Shown: positions 35,148 to 44,599, counted from the stretch's first letter. The stretch is DNA of 64,000 nt from Qipengyuania huizhouensis (GCF_019711635.1 NZ_JAIGNT010000002.1:62001-126000), one strand, 5' to 3'. Numbers and translations are program-made. Notes: generated from the letters alone by a model not told the origin.

Positions 35148-36746
35148 TTGGCCGAGCGCCAGAACGACGAACAGTTGCATTTTGCTTTGGCCGGTCCGGA
35201 ATCCGCACATGCGGATTCCACGGCGGCGGGTGCGGGCGCTGGCAACAAGCATTCCGCATCGTTCTCCAGCCTGCGCGACAAGGTGTACCGCCACATAGAA
35301 GCCTTCGACATCGCGCCAGATCTCGGCGCCGACATCGGCTCTAAGCGCTGGTTTCGTGGATTGGGGACATTCGTTGGCCTATCCGTCGTGGCGCTTGCCT
35401 TCTGGCCCGATTTCGCGCCGCTGGAAGCGGCCTCGCCCCTGCCCAAGGATGCGTCCATCCGCAGCGAGTACCGCAGCCAGATGATCATGCCCCTCGGCCT
35501 CGGTGCCGATTCGGGGCGCAGGATGGGGCCGACCGATCTTGTCCGACCGCTCGCCGAGGCGCCAGAACGACCCCAGCTGGAGATGCTGGCTACACTTGGG
35601 CGAGGGGACAGCCTTGACCGAACCCTGCGCCGGGCCGGATTGGGGGGCGACGAAGCCGACCTCGTGACGTCATTGATCTCCAGCGCCGTGCCGCTCGAAG
35701 AGCTCGAGCCGGGCACGCAGATCGATATCACGCTCGGCCGCCGGCCCGAACCCGGTGCCACGCGCCCGCTCGAAAAACTGAGTTTTCGCGCGCGGTTCGA
35801 TCTCGAACTTAAAGTCGATCGGCTGGATGAGACGGGTCCACTCAATCTCACCCGGCGGATTATTCGCGTGGACGAGACCCCGCTTCGCATCCGCGGCACA
35901 GTCGGGGACAGCCTTTATCGCTCCGCCCGTGCGGCGGGCGCACCGACCAGCGCCGTTCAGGCCTACCTCAAGGCGCTGGGCGAGCAGCTCGACGTTCAGC
36001 GCGACGTTCGCGCGACCGACACTTTCGACATCATCGTCGCCCACCGCCGCGCCGCGACCGGCGAACGCCAGGCGGGACAGCTGCTGTTCGCCGGGCTCGA
36101 ACGGGGCTCGCGCGGAGCTGTGCAGCTGATGCGCTGGGGTAGCGAAGGCGATTTCTTCGACGCGGACGGCACCGGTGAAGAACGCGGCGGGCTGCTGGCC
36201 CCCGTCCCGGGCCGGATGAGCTCGAGCTTCGGCATGCGCCGCCACCCGATCCTCGGTTACAGGCGCATGCACTCGGGCGTCGATTTCAAGGCCAGCTACG
36301 GCACGCCGATCGTCGCAGTGACCGACGGGCGCGTTACCGGTGCGGGGCGGATGGGCGGCTGCGGCAATGCGGTTCGCATCCGCCATGCAAATGGCATCGA
36401 CACCCGCTACTGCCACATGAGCCGGGTGGCGGTGAATCGCGGCGCCAGCGTACGTCGGGGCCAGGTGATCGGCTACGTCGGGTCCACCGGTCTCTCTACC
36501 GGACCCCACCTCCATTATGAAATGTATCGTGGCGGACGGGCCATCAATCCGGCATCGGTGAGCTTCGTCACACGCAAGCAGCTATCGGGAGCCGAGCTAG
36601 AACGTTTTCGCTCGGCCCTGAGTGCGCTGCGCGATGTCGAGGAGGGCGCCGCGCTGGCAGATCTGGCCCCCACCGCCGACGAGGCCGCCTCGGAAGAGCC
36701 CGAGCGTGAGATCGACAAGCTCGACAGGCCTCGGCCCATCGGCTGA
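35148..36746 (+). CDS. M23 family metallopeptidase, membrane-anchored, with G5/LysM-like middle
   Basis: 532 residues from a TTG at 35148, set by GGAGG (35136-35140) 7 nt upstream; longer frames run into the divergent helicase gene. One transmembrane helix (about residues 69-87) follows a cytoplasmic N-terminus. A periplasmic region resembles opacity/SpoIID-type domains (GDSLDRTLRRAGLGGDEADL, GDSLYRSARAAGAPTSAV). The C-terminal LytM domain has HSGVD (His375, Asp379) and HLH at 454-456, so the zinc site is intact. It is a probable D,D-endopeptidase of peptidoglycan. hemB follows 37 bp later. Confidence 0.9.
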   Translation: MAERQNDEQLHFALAGPESAHADSTAAGAGAGNKHSASFSSLRDKVYRHIEAFDIAPDLGADIGSKRWFRGLGTFVGLSVVALAFWPDFAPLEAASPLPKDASIRSEYRSQMIMPLGLGADSGRRMGPTDLVRPLAEAPERPQLEMLATLGRGDSLDRTLRRAGLGGDEADLVTSLISSAVPLEELEPGTQIDITLGRRPEPGATRPLEKLSFRARFDLELKVDRLDETGPLNLTRRIIRVDETPLRIRGTVGDSLYRSARAAGAPTSAVQAYLKALGEQLDVQRDVRATDTFDIIVAHRRAATGERQAGQLLFAGLERGSRGAVQLMRWGSEGDFFDADGTGEERGGLLAPVPGRMSSSFGMRRHPILGYRRMHSGVDFKASYGTPIVAVTDGRVTGAGRMGGCGNAVRIRHANGIDTRYCHMSRVAVNRGASVRRGQVIGYVGSTGLSTGPHLHYEMYRGGRAINPASVSFVTRKQLSGAELERFRSALSALRDVEEGAALADLAPTADEAASEEPEREIDKLDRPRPIG

Positions 36747-36783
36747 TTGATAAGCTTTCCGCTTTGCGGCAAGGCTTCGCCGC

Positions 36784-37782
36784 ATGACCGACGCCGCATA
36801 TCCCGCCACGCGCCTCCGCCGTACCCGAGCCCATGCCTGGAGCCGGGCGATGCACCGCGAAACCGTGCTGACCCCCGCCGACCTGATCTGGCCGCTTTTC
36901 GTCACCAGTGGCGTGGACGTGGAGGAACCGGTCGGCAGTCTCCCCGGGGTTTCGCGCTGGTCGATCGACGGTATTGCGAAGCGCGCGAAGGAAGCCGTGG
37001 AACTTGGCATTCCCTGTATAGCCTTGTTCCCCAATACTCCTCCGGAGAAGCGCAGCGAGGAGGGTGACGAGGCTTTCAACCCCGACAATCTGATGTGCCG
37101 CGCCATAAAGGCTGTACGCGACGCCTGCGGAAACGACATCGGCATCCTCACCGATGTCGCGCTCGATCCCTACACCAGCCACGGGCAGGATGGGTTGGTC
37201 GATGCGCAAGGCTATGTTCTCAACGATGAAACCGTCGCGGTCCTCGTAGACCAGGCGGTAAACCAGGCGGCGGCCGGCGCGGATATCATTGCCCCGTCGG
37301 ACATGATGGACGGCCGCGTCAAAGCCATCCGCATGGCCTTGGAGATGGAGGGCCACCCCAATGTCCAGATCATGGCCTATTCCGCCAAATACGCTTCCGC
37401 CTTCTACGGCCCCTTCCGCGACGCCGTGGGTTCGGGCGGCCTGCTCAAGGGCGACAAGAAGAGCTACCAGATGGATCCCGCCAATGGCGATGAGGCCCTG
37501 CGAGAAATAGCACTCGACATCGCCGAGGGGGCCGACAGTGTGATGGTCAAGCCGGGGCTCGCCTATCTCGACGTGATCTGGCGCGCCAGGCAGCAATTCG
37601 GAGTGCCGGTCTTCGCCTATCAGGTGAGCGGCGAATATGCCCTGATCGAAGCAGGTGTGGCCGCTGGCGTGGCGGAGCGCGAGTCGCTGCTGATGGAAAA
37701 GCTGATCGCCTTCAAACGCGCCGGATGCTCGGGTATCCTCACCTATCATGCGCCGGTTGCCGCGCGAGTCCTCAATGGCTGA
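36784..37782 (+). CDS. hemB: Delta-aminolevulinic acid dehydratase (porphobilinogen synthase), Mg-type
   Basis: 332 residues. DVALDPYTSHGQDG at 124-137 has Ala126, Asp128 and Asp136 where zinc enzymes have three Cys, so this is the magnesium/potassium-type enzyme of proteobacteria and plants. The Schiff-base lysines are in SAKYASAFYGPFRDA and VMVKPGLAYLD. It condenses two ALA into porphobilinogen, the second haem-pathway gene set in the window besides hemE and hemJ. Its last 8 bp overlap the first GNAT gene. Confidence 0.97.
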   Translation: MTDAAYPATRLRRTRAHAWSRAMHRETVLTPADLIWPLFVTSGVDVEEPVGSLPGVSRWSIDGIAKRAKEAVELGIPCIALFPNTPPEKRSEEGDEAFNPDNLMCRAIKAVRDACGNDIGILTDVALDPYTSHGQDGLVDAQGYVLNDETVAVLVDQAVNQAAAGADIIAPSDMMDGRVKAIRMALEMEGHPNVQIMAYSAKYASAFYGPFRDAVGSGGLLKGDKKSYQMDPANGDEALREIALDIAEGADSVMVKPGLAYLDVIWRARQQFGVPVFAYQVSGEYALIEAGVAAGVAERESLLMEKLIAFKRAGCSGILTYHAPVAARVLNG

Positions 37783-38326
37783 ATTTCGCTGCGAAACCGA
37801 ACGGCTGATCCTGCGCGACTGGCGCGAAGATGATTGGGAGCCGTTCTGGCAGGCAACCAACACGCCTGCCGTCATGGAGTGGCTCGGCGGCATATGCGAT
37901 GACGCCAAGCGTCAGGCAGTGCAGGAAAGAATCGCGTCCTATCAACGCGATTACGGACACACTTTCTGGGTGGTGGAACGCAAGGAAGATGGCGTCATCC
38001 TCGGCTTTTGCGGGCTCAAACGGTGCAACCAGCAGGGCGGTCCGCTTGGCGAAATGGAAGTCGGCTGGCGCCTGCGCGAAGATGCCTGGGGTCAGGGCTA
38101 TGCCAAGGAGGCGGCGGCCGCCTCGCTCGAACTCGCCTTCGAACGTTTCGGGGCTGAGCGAGTAATTGCCCTGACGGTCCAGCCCAACATGGGAAGCTGG
38201 GGTCTCATGAAGCGGCTCGGCATGGAACGGCGCGAGGATCTCGATTTCGCCAACTCCGAATTCGGCGACGATACAATCATCGTCTATGCGATCGAGCGGG
38301 CAAAATGGCTGGCGCGCGATGGCTGA
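37775..38326 (+). CDS. GNAT family N-acetyltransferase (RimJ/RimL type), copy 1
   Basis: 183 residues from the ATG at 37775, overlapping the hemB stop by ATGGCTGA. The RimJ/L pattern is CETERLILRDWREDD, then VGWRLREDAWGQGYAKEAAAASL (acetyl-CoA pyrophosphate loop) and SWGLMKRLGMERREDLDF. It is clearly paralogous to the next gene. It acetylates an N-terminal or small-molecule amine; the substrate is unknown. Confidence 0.9.
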   Translation: MAEFRCETERLILRDWREDDWEPFWQATNTPAVMEWLGGICDDAKRQAVQERIASYQRDYGHTFWVVERKEDGVILGFCGLKRCNQQGGPLGEMEVGWRLREDAWGQGYAKEAAAASLELAFERFGAERVIALTVQPNMGSWGLMKRLGMERREDLDFANSEFGDDTIIVYAIERAKWLARDG

Positions 38327-38876
38327 CATTATCGCCGAAACCGATCGCCTGATCCTGCGCACCATCGACGAGGGTGACGCCGTGGAGCAGATGCGGCTGT
38401 TGAACACACCCACGGTCATGGCTCGGCTTGGCGGACCGAAGGAATTGCACGAAATCGAAGCGAAGCACGCCAAGAGCATGCAGCTTTGCGCGCAGCGCGG
38501 TTTCAGTTTCCTCTTCCTGATCGAAAAGGCCACCGGCGAAATGGTAGGCCATGCGGGGATAAAGCTGGTCGACAATCCCCACGCCCCGAATCAGGGCGAG
38601 CACGAGATCGGCTGGCTGGTGCGCGAAGACCGCTGGCGGCTTGGATACGCCGAAGAGGCGATCCGCGCTGTGATCGACTGGGCGTTCGGCCGTGTCGGAG
38701 CGCCCCATGTCGTGGCGCTCACCAGCGAGGCGAATGTGCCAAGCTGGAAGCTGATGGAAAAACTCGGCATGGTGCGCCGCGAAGACCTGGATTTCGAAGA
38801 CCCGGACTATCCGCAGGAGGACAATCCGGTCATCCAGTACTCGCTCACGCAAGAGCAATGGGAGAGCCATTCATGA
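38319..38876 (+). CDS. GNAT family N-acetyltransferase (RimJ/RimL type), copy 2
   Basis: 185 residues from the ATG at 38319, again overlapping the preceding stop by the same 8 bases, ATGGCTGA. It shares ETDRLILR, NTPTVMARLGG, EIGWLVREDRWRLGYAEEA and KLGMVRREDLDFED with copy 1, a tandem duplication that has diverged. The stop overlaps the gamma-carbonic-anhydrase start by 4 bp. Function is unassigned. Confidence 0.9.
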   Translation: MADIIAETDRLILRTIDEGDAVEQMRLLNTPTVMARLGGPKELHEIEAKHAKSMQLCAQRGFSFLFLIEKATGEMVGHAGIKLVDNPHAPNQGEHEIGWLVREDRWRLGYAEEAIRAVIDWAFGRVGAPHVVALTSEANVPSWKLMEKLGMVRREDLDFEDPDYPQEDNPVIQYSLTQEQWESHS

Positions 38877-39439
38877 CGAGCCGCCCCGGTGTGAACATCG
38901 TCCCCATCCACGGCAAGACGCCGAAGATCCACGAAAGCGCCTTCATCGCGCCCGGCTGCACCATCGTCGGCGATGTCACGATCGGTGCGGAAAGCTCCAT
39001 CTGGTACAATTGCGTGCTGCGGGCCGACGTCAGCCGCATAGTGATTGGCGAGCGGACCAATGTTCAGGACGGTAGCGTGCTTCACTGCGATCCGCCGCGG
39101 CCCGGAGATCCCGACGGTAGCCCCCTGCTGATCGGAGACGACGTGCTGATCGGTCACATGGCGATGATCCACGGCTGCGTGATCCAGGATCGCGGCTTCG
39201 TCGGTCTCGGTGCAATCGCGATGAACAAGGCGGTGATCGGTAGTGACGCCATGTTGGCGGCAGGCGCCATGCTTACGGAGGGCAAGGTGATGGGCGAACG
39301 CGAGCTCTGGGGCGGCCGTCCAGCCCGCAAGATGCGCGATCTCAACGATGCCGCCGTGGCGGGCATGCGCATGGGTGTGGCCCATTACGCGGAAAACGCG
39401 AAGCACCACTCCGCAGCGGTGAACGAGGCGCTGGGCTGA
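38873..39439 (+). CDS. Gamma carbonic anhydrase family protein (left-handed beta-helix)
   Basis: 188 residues from the ATG at 38873. Hexapeptide repeats run through the body (IAPGCTIVGDVTIGAESSIWYNCVLRADVSRIVIGERTN), with His in DGSVLHCD, LIGHMAMIHGC and the expected metal-binding His trio. Members are called gamma carbonic anhydrase or YrdA/PaaY-like; activity is often unproven. The C-terminal helix VAHYAENAKHH is typical. It ends one base before the convergent ligase gene. Confidence 0.88.
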   Translation: MTSRPGVNIVPIHGKTPKIHESAFIAPGCTIVGDVTIGAESSIWYNCVLRADVSRIVIGERTNVQDGSVLHCDPPRPGDPDGSPLLIGDDVLIGHMAMIHGCVIQDRGFVGLGAIAMNKAVIGSDAMLAAGAMLTEGKVMGERELWGGRPARKMRDLNDAAVAGMRMGVAHYAENAKHHSAAVNEALG

Positions 39440-41032
39440 TCAGCCCGCGATCAGGGCACGCAGGGCTTCGATCCGGTCCGCTTCGTGCGGCGGTTTGTCC
39501 CAGCGTATCCGGTGAATACGCGGGAAACGCATGGCGAGGCCGGACTTGTGCCGCTTGCTCTCGTGAACGCTGTCGAATGCAACTTCGAAGACAAGGCTCT
39601 TGTCGGTTTCACGCACCGGGCCGAAGCGGTTGACCGTATTGCTCCGCACATGGCGGTCGAGTTTCTTCAATTCCTCATCGGTAAAGCCCGAATAGGCCTT
39701 GCCCACCGGCAGCAGGTCTGCACCCTGATCGGGATCGCCATCCCAGCAGCCGAAGGTGTAATCGGAAAAGAAGCTCGATCGCTTGCCGCTCCCCCGCTGC
39801 GCATACATCAGCACGCAATCGACCAGCAGCGGATCGCGCTTCCATTTGTACCAGTATCCGACGCGCCGCCCTGCGATATAGGGGCTGTCCCTGCGTTTGA
39901 GCATCAGCCCTTCGATGGCGTCATCTCGGCTGCCCTCGCGGATTCGCGAAAGATGTTTGAAATCCGTGGCTTCGACAACGGAGCTGATATCGAAATGCGA
40001 ATCGGGGAGGCGTGACGCCAACGCCTCGAGCTGTCCGCGCCGCTCGGTCCAAGGGCGGGGACGCATATCTTCCCCTTCGAGCAAGAGCACGTCGTAAAGC
40101 CTTATGAATGCGGGGTAATCCTTCAGCATCTTGTTCGAAACGGTCTTGCGTCCGAGCCGCTGCTGGAGCGCGTTGAAACTTGCTGCCCCGCCTGCCTCTC
40201 CGCCCTGGGTGTTGCCGCGTACCAGCAACTCGCCATCGACCACCGCATTCATGGGAAGAATGCCGAGAAATTCCGGAAAGGTCGCCGAAATATCGTCCCC
40301 GGACCGCGAAAACAGCCGCGTTTCGCCGCCCGCGCGGACCAGTTGCACCCTGATCCCGTCCCATTTCCATTCCGCGGCGTAGTCGGCCAGATCGACCACT
40401 GCTTCTTCCAGCGGATGCGCCAGCATGAAGGGTCGGAAGGTAGGGAGATTCTCGATATCGGGCGGAGCATCGCCCTCGGCAGCCCAGGCGAAGAGCTCGG
40501 CATAGGGCGGGGTAAGGCCGTGCCAGTATTCCTCGACATCATCCACCGAGACTTCGAAGGCCTGTGCGAAGGCCGTCTTGGCGAGCCGGGAGGAAACCCC
40601 GATCCGCATACCTCCTGTGGCGAACTTGAGCAGGGCGTACCGTCCGGAGGAATCGAGCCGGTCCAGCAGCTTGGGCAGTTCTGTTACGACCGTCTTGCGG
40701 TTCATTGCATTGAGAATCTCCACCGCTTCGCTAACGGAAGGCGGGGCAGGCGGCGTATCCGGTGCGGGCCAAAGCAGGCTCGCCGTCTCGGCAGTGTCGC
40801 CCACGAAATCGCGGCTTAGCGTCCACAGCACCGGATCGACGCGATCCTTGAGCAGGTTGCGGATTGTCGAGCTTTTAACTGCAGGAAAATCGAGCCCGTC
40901 CGACAGTGCGGCCAAGGCCCAGCCCCGGTCGGGATCGGGTGTTGCACGGAGATATTCGGCGATAAGCCGCAATTTCTCGTTCCGGCTGCGCGTGTAGACC
41001 AGCGCATCGATCAGGGCGGCAAATTTCTCCAC
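39440..41032 (-). CDS. ATP-dependent DNA ligase (cisplatin-damage-response type)
   Basis: 530 residues, GTG start. The N-terminal helical domain is followed by the adenylation domain, with catalytic Lys223 in AAEWKWDGIRVQ, ELLVRG as motif III, and the C-terminal OB domain with KRRDSPYIAGRRVGYWYKWKRDPLLVDCV. This is the bacterial ligase grouped as cisplatin damage response ligase. It partners the next gene, a ligase-associated exonuclease. Their usual companions (an Lhr-type helicase and a phosphoesterase) are not next door. Confidence 0.93.
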   Translation of the reverse strand: MEKFAALIDALVYTRSRNEKLRLIAEYLRATPDPDRGWALAALSDGLDFPAVKSSTIRNLLKDRVDPVLWTLSRDFVGDTAETASLLWPAPDTPPAPPSVSEAVEILNAMNRKTVVTELPKLLDRLDSSGRYALLKFATGGMRIGVSSRLAKTAFAQAFEVSVDDVEEYWHGLTPPYAELFAWAAEGDAPPDIENLPTFRPFMLAHPLEEAVVDLADYAAEWKWDGIRVQLVRAGGETRLFSRSGDDISATFPEFLGILPMNAVVDGELLVRGNTQGGEAGGAASFNALQQRLGRKTVSNKMLKDYPAFIRLYDVLLLEGEDMRPRPWTERRGQLEALASRLPDSHFDISSVVEATDFKHLSRIREGSRDDAIEGLMLKRRDSPYIAGRRVGYWYKWKRDPLLVDCVLMYAQRGSGKRSSFFSDYTFGCWDGDPDQGADLLPVGKAYSGFTDEELKKLDRHVRSNTVNRFGPVRETDKSLVFEVAFDSVHESKRHKSGLAMRFPRIHRIRWDKPPHEADRIEALRALIAG

Positions 41033-41034
41033 CG

Positions 41035-42039
41035 CTAGTCGTCCTCGTCCTCATAGCCGACAAGGGCCAGGGCTCGGGCACGGCGCTGGTGAAGCTGGCA
41101 CCAGCGCAGGAGCGCATCCTCGCGCCCGTGGGTGATCCAGTTCTCCTGCGCATCGACCTCCTCGATCGTGCGGGTCAACTCGCCCCAGTCGGCATGGTCG
41201 GAGATCACCAGCGGCAGCTCGACGTTACGCTGGCGGGCACGTTGCCGTACGCGCATCCACCCGCTCGCCATGGCGGTGACCGGATCGGGGAGACGCCGAC
41301 TCCAGCGGTCGTTGAGTGCGCTTGGCGGGCAGATCACGATATGCCCGCGGATATCCTCCTTGGAATAGTCCATAACCAATCGCAGCTCGCCCAAGTCGAC
41401 GCCGTGCTCTTCGTAAAGGCGGCACATCTTCTCCATCGCGCCGTGGAGGTAGATTGGCTGGGTGTGGCCCGCCGCGCGCAATTCGGCAATTACGCGCTGC
41501 GCCTTGCCCAGAGCATAAGCGCCGACCAGAACGCACCGGTCTGGATGGGCAGCGAGCCGATCCAGCAGCTTCGTCATCTCCTCCTTGATCGGAGGGTGGC
41601 AAAATACCGGAAGGCCGAAGGTCGCCTCGGTGATAAAAATATCACAGGCGGTCACTTCGAAGGGCGGGCAGGTGGGGTCGGCGCGGCGCTTGTAATCACC
41701 GGTGACGATCACGCGCTCGCCAGCATGTTCGAGCAGGATCTGCGCGCTGCCGAGAACATGGCCCGCCGGAATATATGTCGCATCTACGCCGCCCTTGAGC
41801 CGGATTGTTTCGCCATATTCGACAGGCGTTGCGCCTGCGCGGGTGTTGTAGCGCAGGTCCATTATCGCCAGCGTCTCGGGGGTGGCAACGGTCTGTCCGT
41901 GACCGCCGCGCGCATGATCGGCATGGCCATGCGTCACCAGCGCCTGGCCCACGGCGCGGGACGGATCGACCCAGCAATCGGCAGGCTCGACATAGATCCC
42001 GTGCGGTTCGGGTTTGATCCAGGAGAAGGGCGCGGCCAT
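41035..42039 (-). CDS. Ligase-associated DNA exonuclease, metallo-beta-lactamase/beta-CASP fold
   Basis: 334 residues. The metal-binding THGHADHARGGH near the N-terminus and the later GDYKRRADPTCPPFEV motif define an MBL/beta-CASP nuclease of the SNM1-like, ligase-associated group, with conserved ISDHADW near the C-terminus. It ends 2 bp before the ligase start, implying one transcript for end-processing and sealing. Tail residues are acidic. Confidence 0.92.
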   Translation of the reverse strand: MAAPFSWIKPEPHGIYVEPADCWVDPSRAVGQALVTHGHADHARGGHGQTVATPETLAIMDLRYNTRAGATPVEYGETIRLKGGVDATYIPAGHVLGSAQILLEHAGERVIVTGDYKRRADPTCPPFEVTACDIFITEATFGLPVFCHPPIKEEMTKLLDRLAAHPDRCVLVGAYALGKAQRVIAELRAAGHTQPIYLHGAMEKMCRLYEEHGVDLGELRLVMDYSKEDIRGHIVICPPSALNDRWSRRLPDPVTAMASGWMRVRQRARQRNVELPLVISDHADWGELTRTIEEVDAQENWITHGREDALLRWCQLHQRRARALALVGYEDEDD

Positions 42040-42093
42040 TGCTAAGTGAAGTGTAAAGGCTCGCTTTGCGTTCCCGCTACTTTGAAGGAGTGC

Positions 42094-43581
42094 CTACTGT
42101 TTCTGTGCGCTGAACCGCTCGATCAAGCGCTTGATTGACAACCTCTGTCCAGACGCCAGCAGGCTCGCCCGGAAGAGGCGACCGAGGAATACCAGCTCCA
42201 GCGCAATGGCGGCCGCGAGCAGGATGCCGGTCCCTACCAGCACCCAGGTCTCGATACCCATGCCCAATCGCGCCAGCACGGCGAAGGGTGTCCATAGCGG
42301 CACCCAGGTAAGAACCTGTACAAGAAGTCCTTCCTTGCCTGCCAGAATGGCCTGCAACAGAAAGGTGATCGGGAGCAGGATCGCGAGCAATACCGGCATG
42401 AGGTAACCCTGCGCTTCGCTCATCGAATCCACCATTGCGCCGATCGCGACGAAAATGGCCGAAATCAGGATATATCCTGCGATGAAAAAATAGAGGATCG
42501 CGAGGATTATAACGGGTGAAGATACCGGCTCGAGTGCGGGCCGGATCATATCCGCAATCACTCCCTGCGTGGCGTAAGCTGCAATGCCGGCACAGCCGGC
42601 CCAGACGGCGATCATCAGCAGACCCACGCTGAGGCCGCCGAGGAGTTTGCCGTACATCAGCTCTTCGGGCCAGATGCAGGCGAGCAGCGATTCCAGGAGC
42701 TTGTTCGAGCGTTCTTCCACCGATCCCTGCAACATCCAGCTTCCAGAGAGCATCAGGCTCATCATCAGGATATAGGCGAGCGCCAGCGGGACTATCGAAC
42801 GCACCAGCAGGGCCTCGCGCGCGCCGTCCCCCGGTGGCGGAGTGGTGACTTCGATCGCTGGAGCCGCCGCCTGGATCGCCGCGGCTTCCGCGCCGGAAAT
42901 TCCGCGTTCGGCAAGCAGGCGTGTGCGCAAGTCACCGGTAAGGGTTTCCTGCAGGGCAGTAACGAAGCTCGAGCGCGGCTGGTTGGCCGAATAGAGCCCG
43001 ATCCTCGGATCGGCGGGATAATTCTCACCGACCCGCACGATCACTTCGGGCGCGTCCTCTGCGTCGCTGTCGAACAAGGTCTGCGCTACGTCGGCGAAGG
43101 CTTCACCATCTTGGCCGATGAGTTCGTCCGGAACGGGAAGGAAGGTATATTCGCGAGCATCTGGTTCGAATTCGGGGACACCTTCGGGCCGCACCGCATC
43201 GATACTTTTCAGCGCAGCTTCGACTCCGCCACTAGCCCGGAATGCGTCGATATCGGCGGCGGTGTACCACCGGTCGTGCTGTGTCCAGGGTGCAGCCGGA
43301 TCGGCGCTTTCGAGTTCGTAGCGCTGGACATAGCGAGACAGGCTACGAAGGACATCGCGGTCGTCATCTTCGGCAAAACGGGCTTCGAGCGCTGCAGCTG
43401 CTGCACCGCCGGAGCGATCCACCACCACCACCCGGGTCGGCTCGTTATCGTCGAGCGTTTCCCCCAATATAGGGCCGAGTGCAAGCGCGAGAGGCAGGAT
43501 CAACAGCGTCAGCCAGAAGCTCTTCATTGCCAGAATCTGGCGAATCTCGCGGCGGGCAACGAGGAGAATATTGTTCATCAT
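42094..43581 (-). CDS. ABC-2 type exporter permease (NatB-like)
   Basis: 495 residues. One N-terminal helix (about 20-40) is followed by a periplasmic domain of roughly 190 residues and then a C-terminal block of about five helices (LALAYILMMSLMLSG, LSVGLLMIAVWAGCAGIAA, VIILAILYFFIAGYILISAIFVAIG, LMPVLLAILLPITFLLQA). The ATG overlaps the ATPase stop by 4 bp. Together they form a Na+-type or drug exporter; the substrate is unknown. Confidence 0.88.
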   Translation of the reverse strand: MMNNILLVARREIRQILAMKSFWLTLLILPLALALGPILGETLDDNEPTRVVVVDRSGGAAAAALEARFAEDDDRDVLRSLSRYVQRYELESADPAAPWTQHDRWYTAADIDAFRASGGVEAALKSIDAVRPEGVPEFEPDAREYTFLPVPDELIGQDGEAFADVAQTLFDSDAEDAPEVIVRVGENYPADPRIGLYSANQPRSSFVTALQETLTGDLRTRLLAERGISGAEAAAIQAAAPAIEVTTPPPGDGAREALLVRSIVPLALAYILMMSLMLSGSWMLQGSVEERSNKLLESLLACIWPEELMYGKLLGGLSVGLLMIAVWAGCAGIAAYATQGVIADMIRPALEPVSSPVIILAILYFFIAGYILISAIFVAIGAMVDSMSEAQGYLMPVLLAILLPITFLLQAILAGKEGLLVQVLTWVPLWTPFAVLARLGMGIETWVLVGTGILLAAAIALELVFLGRLFRASLLASGQRLSIKRLIERFSAQKQ

Positions 43582-44495
43582 TGCTCCACGCCCTCACCGC
43601 CCACAAGCTCGACGAAGACATCGTGGAGACTCGCATGGCGTTCGTCCCAGCGACGCAGACCTATGCCGTTCGCCGTGCAATGTTCTAGCACGCTTCCCGG
43701 CGCGACGCCCGGATCGAGCTTTACGTCCCATTCCTGCCAGCCATCGTCGGCCGCGCCATTAGGGCGGGCTGAGGCAACGCCTGGAATGGTGCTGGGATCA
43801 TGTCTGGATACGGCGATAAGACTTACGGGCAATTGCGCGCGGGCTTGCTCCAGCGTGCCTTCGAAACGTTTACGTCCCTTGCGCAGCAAGAGCAGCCGGT
43901 CGCAAAGGCGTTCGGCGTGCTGCATGACATGGGTGGAAAATATTACGGCGGCACCGCGCTCGGATGCGCGAAGGATTTCGTTTTCGAGCAAACCCTGGTT
44001 GACCGGATCCAGCCCGGAAAACGGTTCATCGAGCATCAGCAACTCGGGATCGTTGACCAGCGAAGTGGCCAGTTGAACCTTTTGCGCCATCCCCTTCGAC
44101 ATGTCGCCGATGTCGCTCTTGGCCCGATCGGCCAGATCGAAGCGCTCAAGCAATTCCATCCCGCGCGACTTTGCCAGTCCGAAGTTCATTCCCTTGAGCC
44201 GGCCGAAGTAGACGATGGTATCGATCGCACTCATGCCCGAATAGAGGCCGCGTTCTTCCGGCAGGAAGCCGATTGCACCCGCCTGCCGCCGATCAGGCGC
44301 ACCGCCAAGAACGGATATGGTGCCCGAAGTCGGACGGATGATGTCGAGCACCATTCTCAGCGTAGTCGTCTTGCCCGCGCCGTTCCCGCCGAGAAAGCCG
44401 AAGATTTCGCCAGGCGCGACCGAAAAAGACAGATCGTCCACGGCCAATATATCGTCGAAGCGCTTGACGAGATTGGATACTTCCAGAATTGCCAT
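43578..44495 (-). CDS. ABC transporter ATP-binding protein (NatA-like)
   Basis: 305 residues. Walker A GGNGAGKTTTLRMVL, signature MSKGMAQKVQLA, Walker B LLMLDEPFSGLDP and switch His in FSTHVMQHAERLCDR are all present. A C-terminal extension after residue 215 is usual for this exporter class. It is the first gene of a two-gene leftward operon with the permease. Confidence 0.93.
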   Translation of the reverse strand: MAILEVSNLVKRFDDILAVDDLSFSVAPGEIFGFLGGNGAGKTTTLRMVLDIIRPTSGTISVLGGAPDRRQAGAIGFLPEERGLYSGMSAIDTIVYFGRLKGMNFGLAKSRGMELLERFDLADRAKSDIGDMSKGMAQKVQLATSLVNDPELLMLDEPFSGLDPVNQGLLENEILRASERGAAVIFSTHVMQHAERLCDRLLLLRKGRKRFEGTLEQARAQLPVSLIAVSRHDPSTIPGVASARPNGAADDGWQEWDVKLDPGVAPGSVLEHCTANGIGLRRWDERHASLHDVFVELVGGEGVEQ

Positions 44496-44575
44496 GAAAT
44501 TCCCCGGCCCGGCAGAGCGTTGAAACTATGGCCTGATCTACAAGGGGGCAAGGCATAGACCGACGAGAATGCAAA

Positions 44576-44599
44576 AGGGGCCGACTTGCGTCGACCCCT
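44576..44599 (-). terminator. intrinsic terminator of clpA
   Basis: On the minus strand a 10-bp stem with one mismatch (AGGGGTCGAC, GTCGGCCCCT) and a GCAA tetraloop is followed directly by TTTTGC. It lies 24 bp beyond the clpA stop and also separates clpA from the ABC ATPase gene. Confidence 0.75.
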
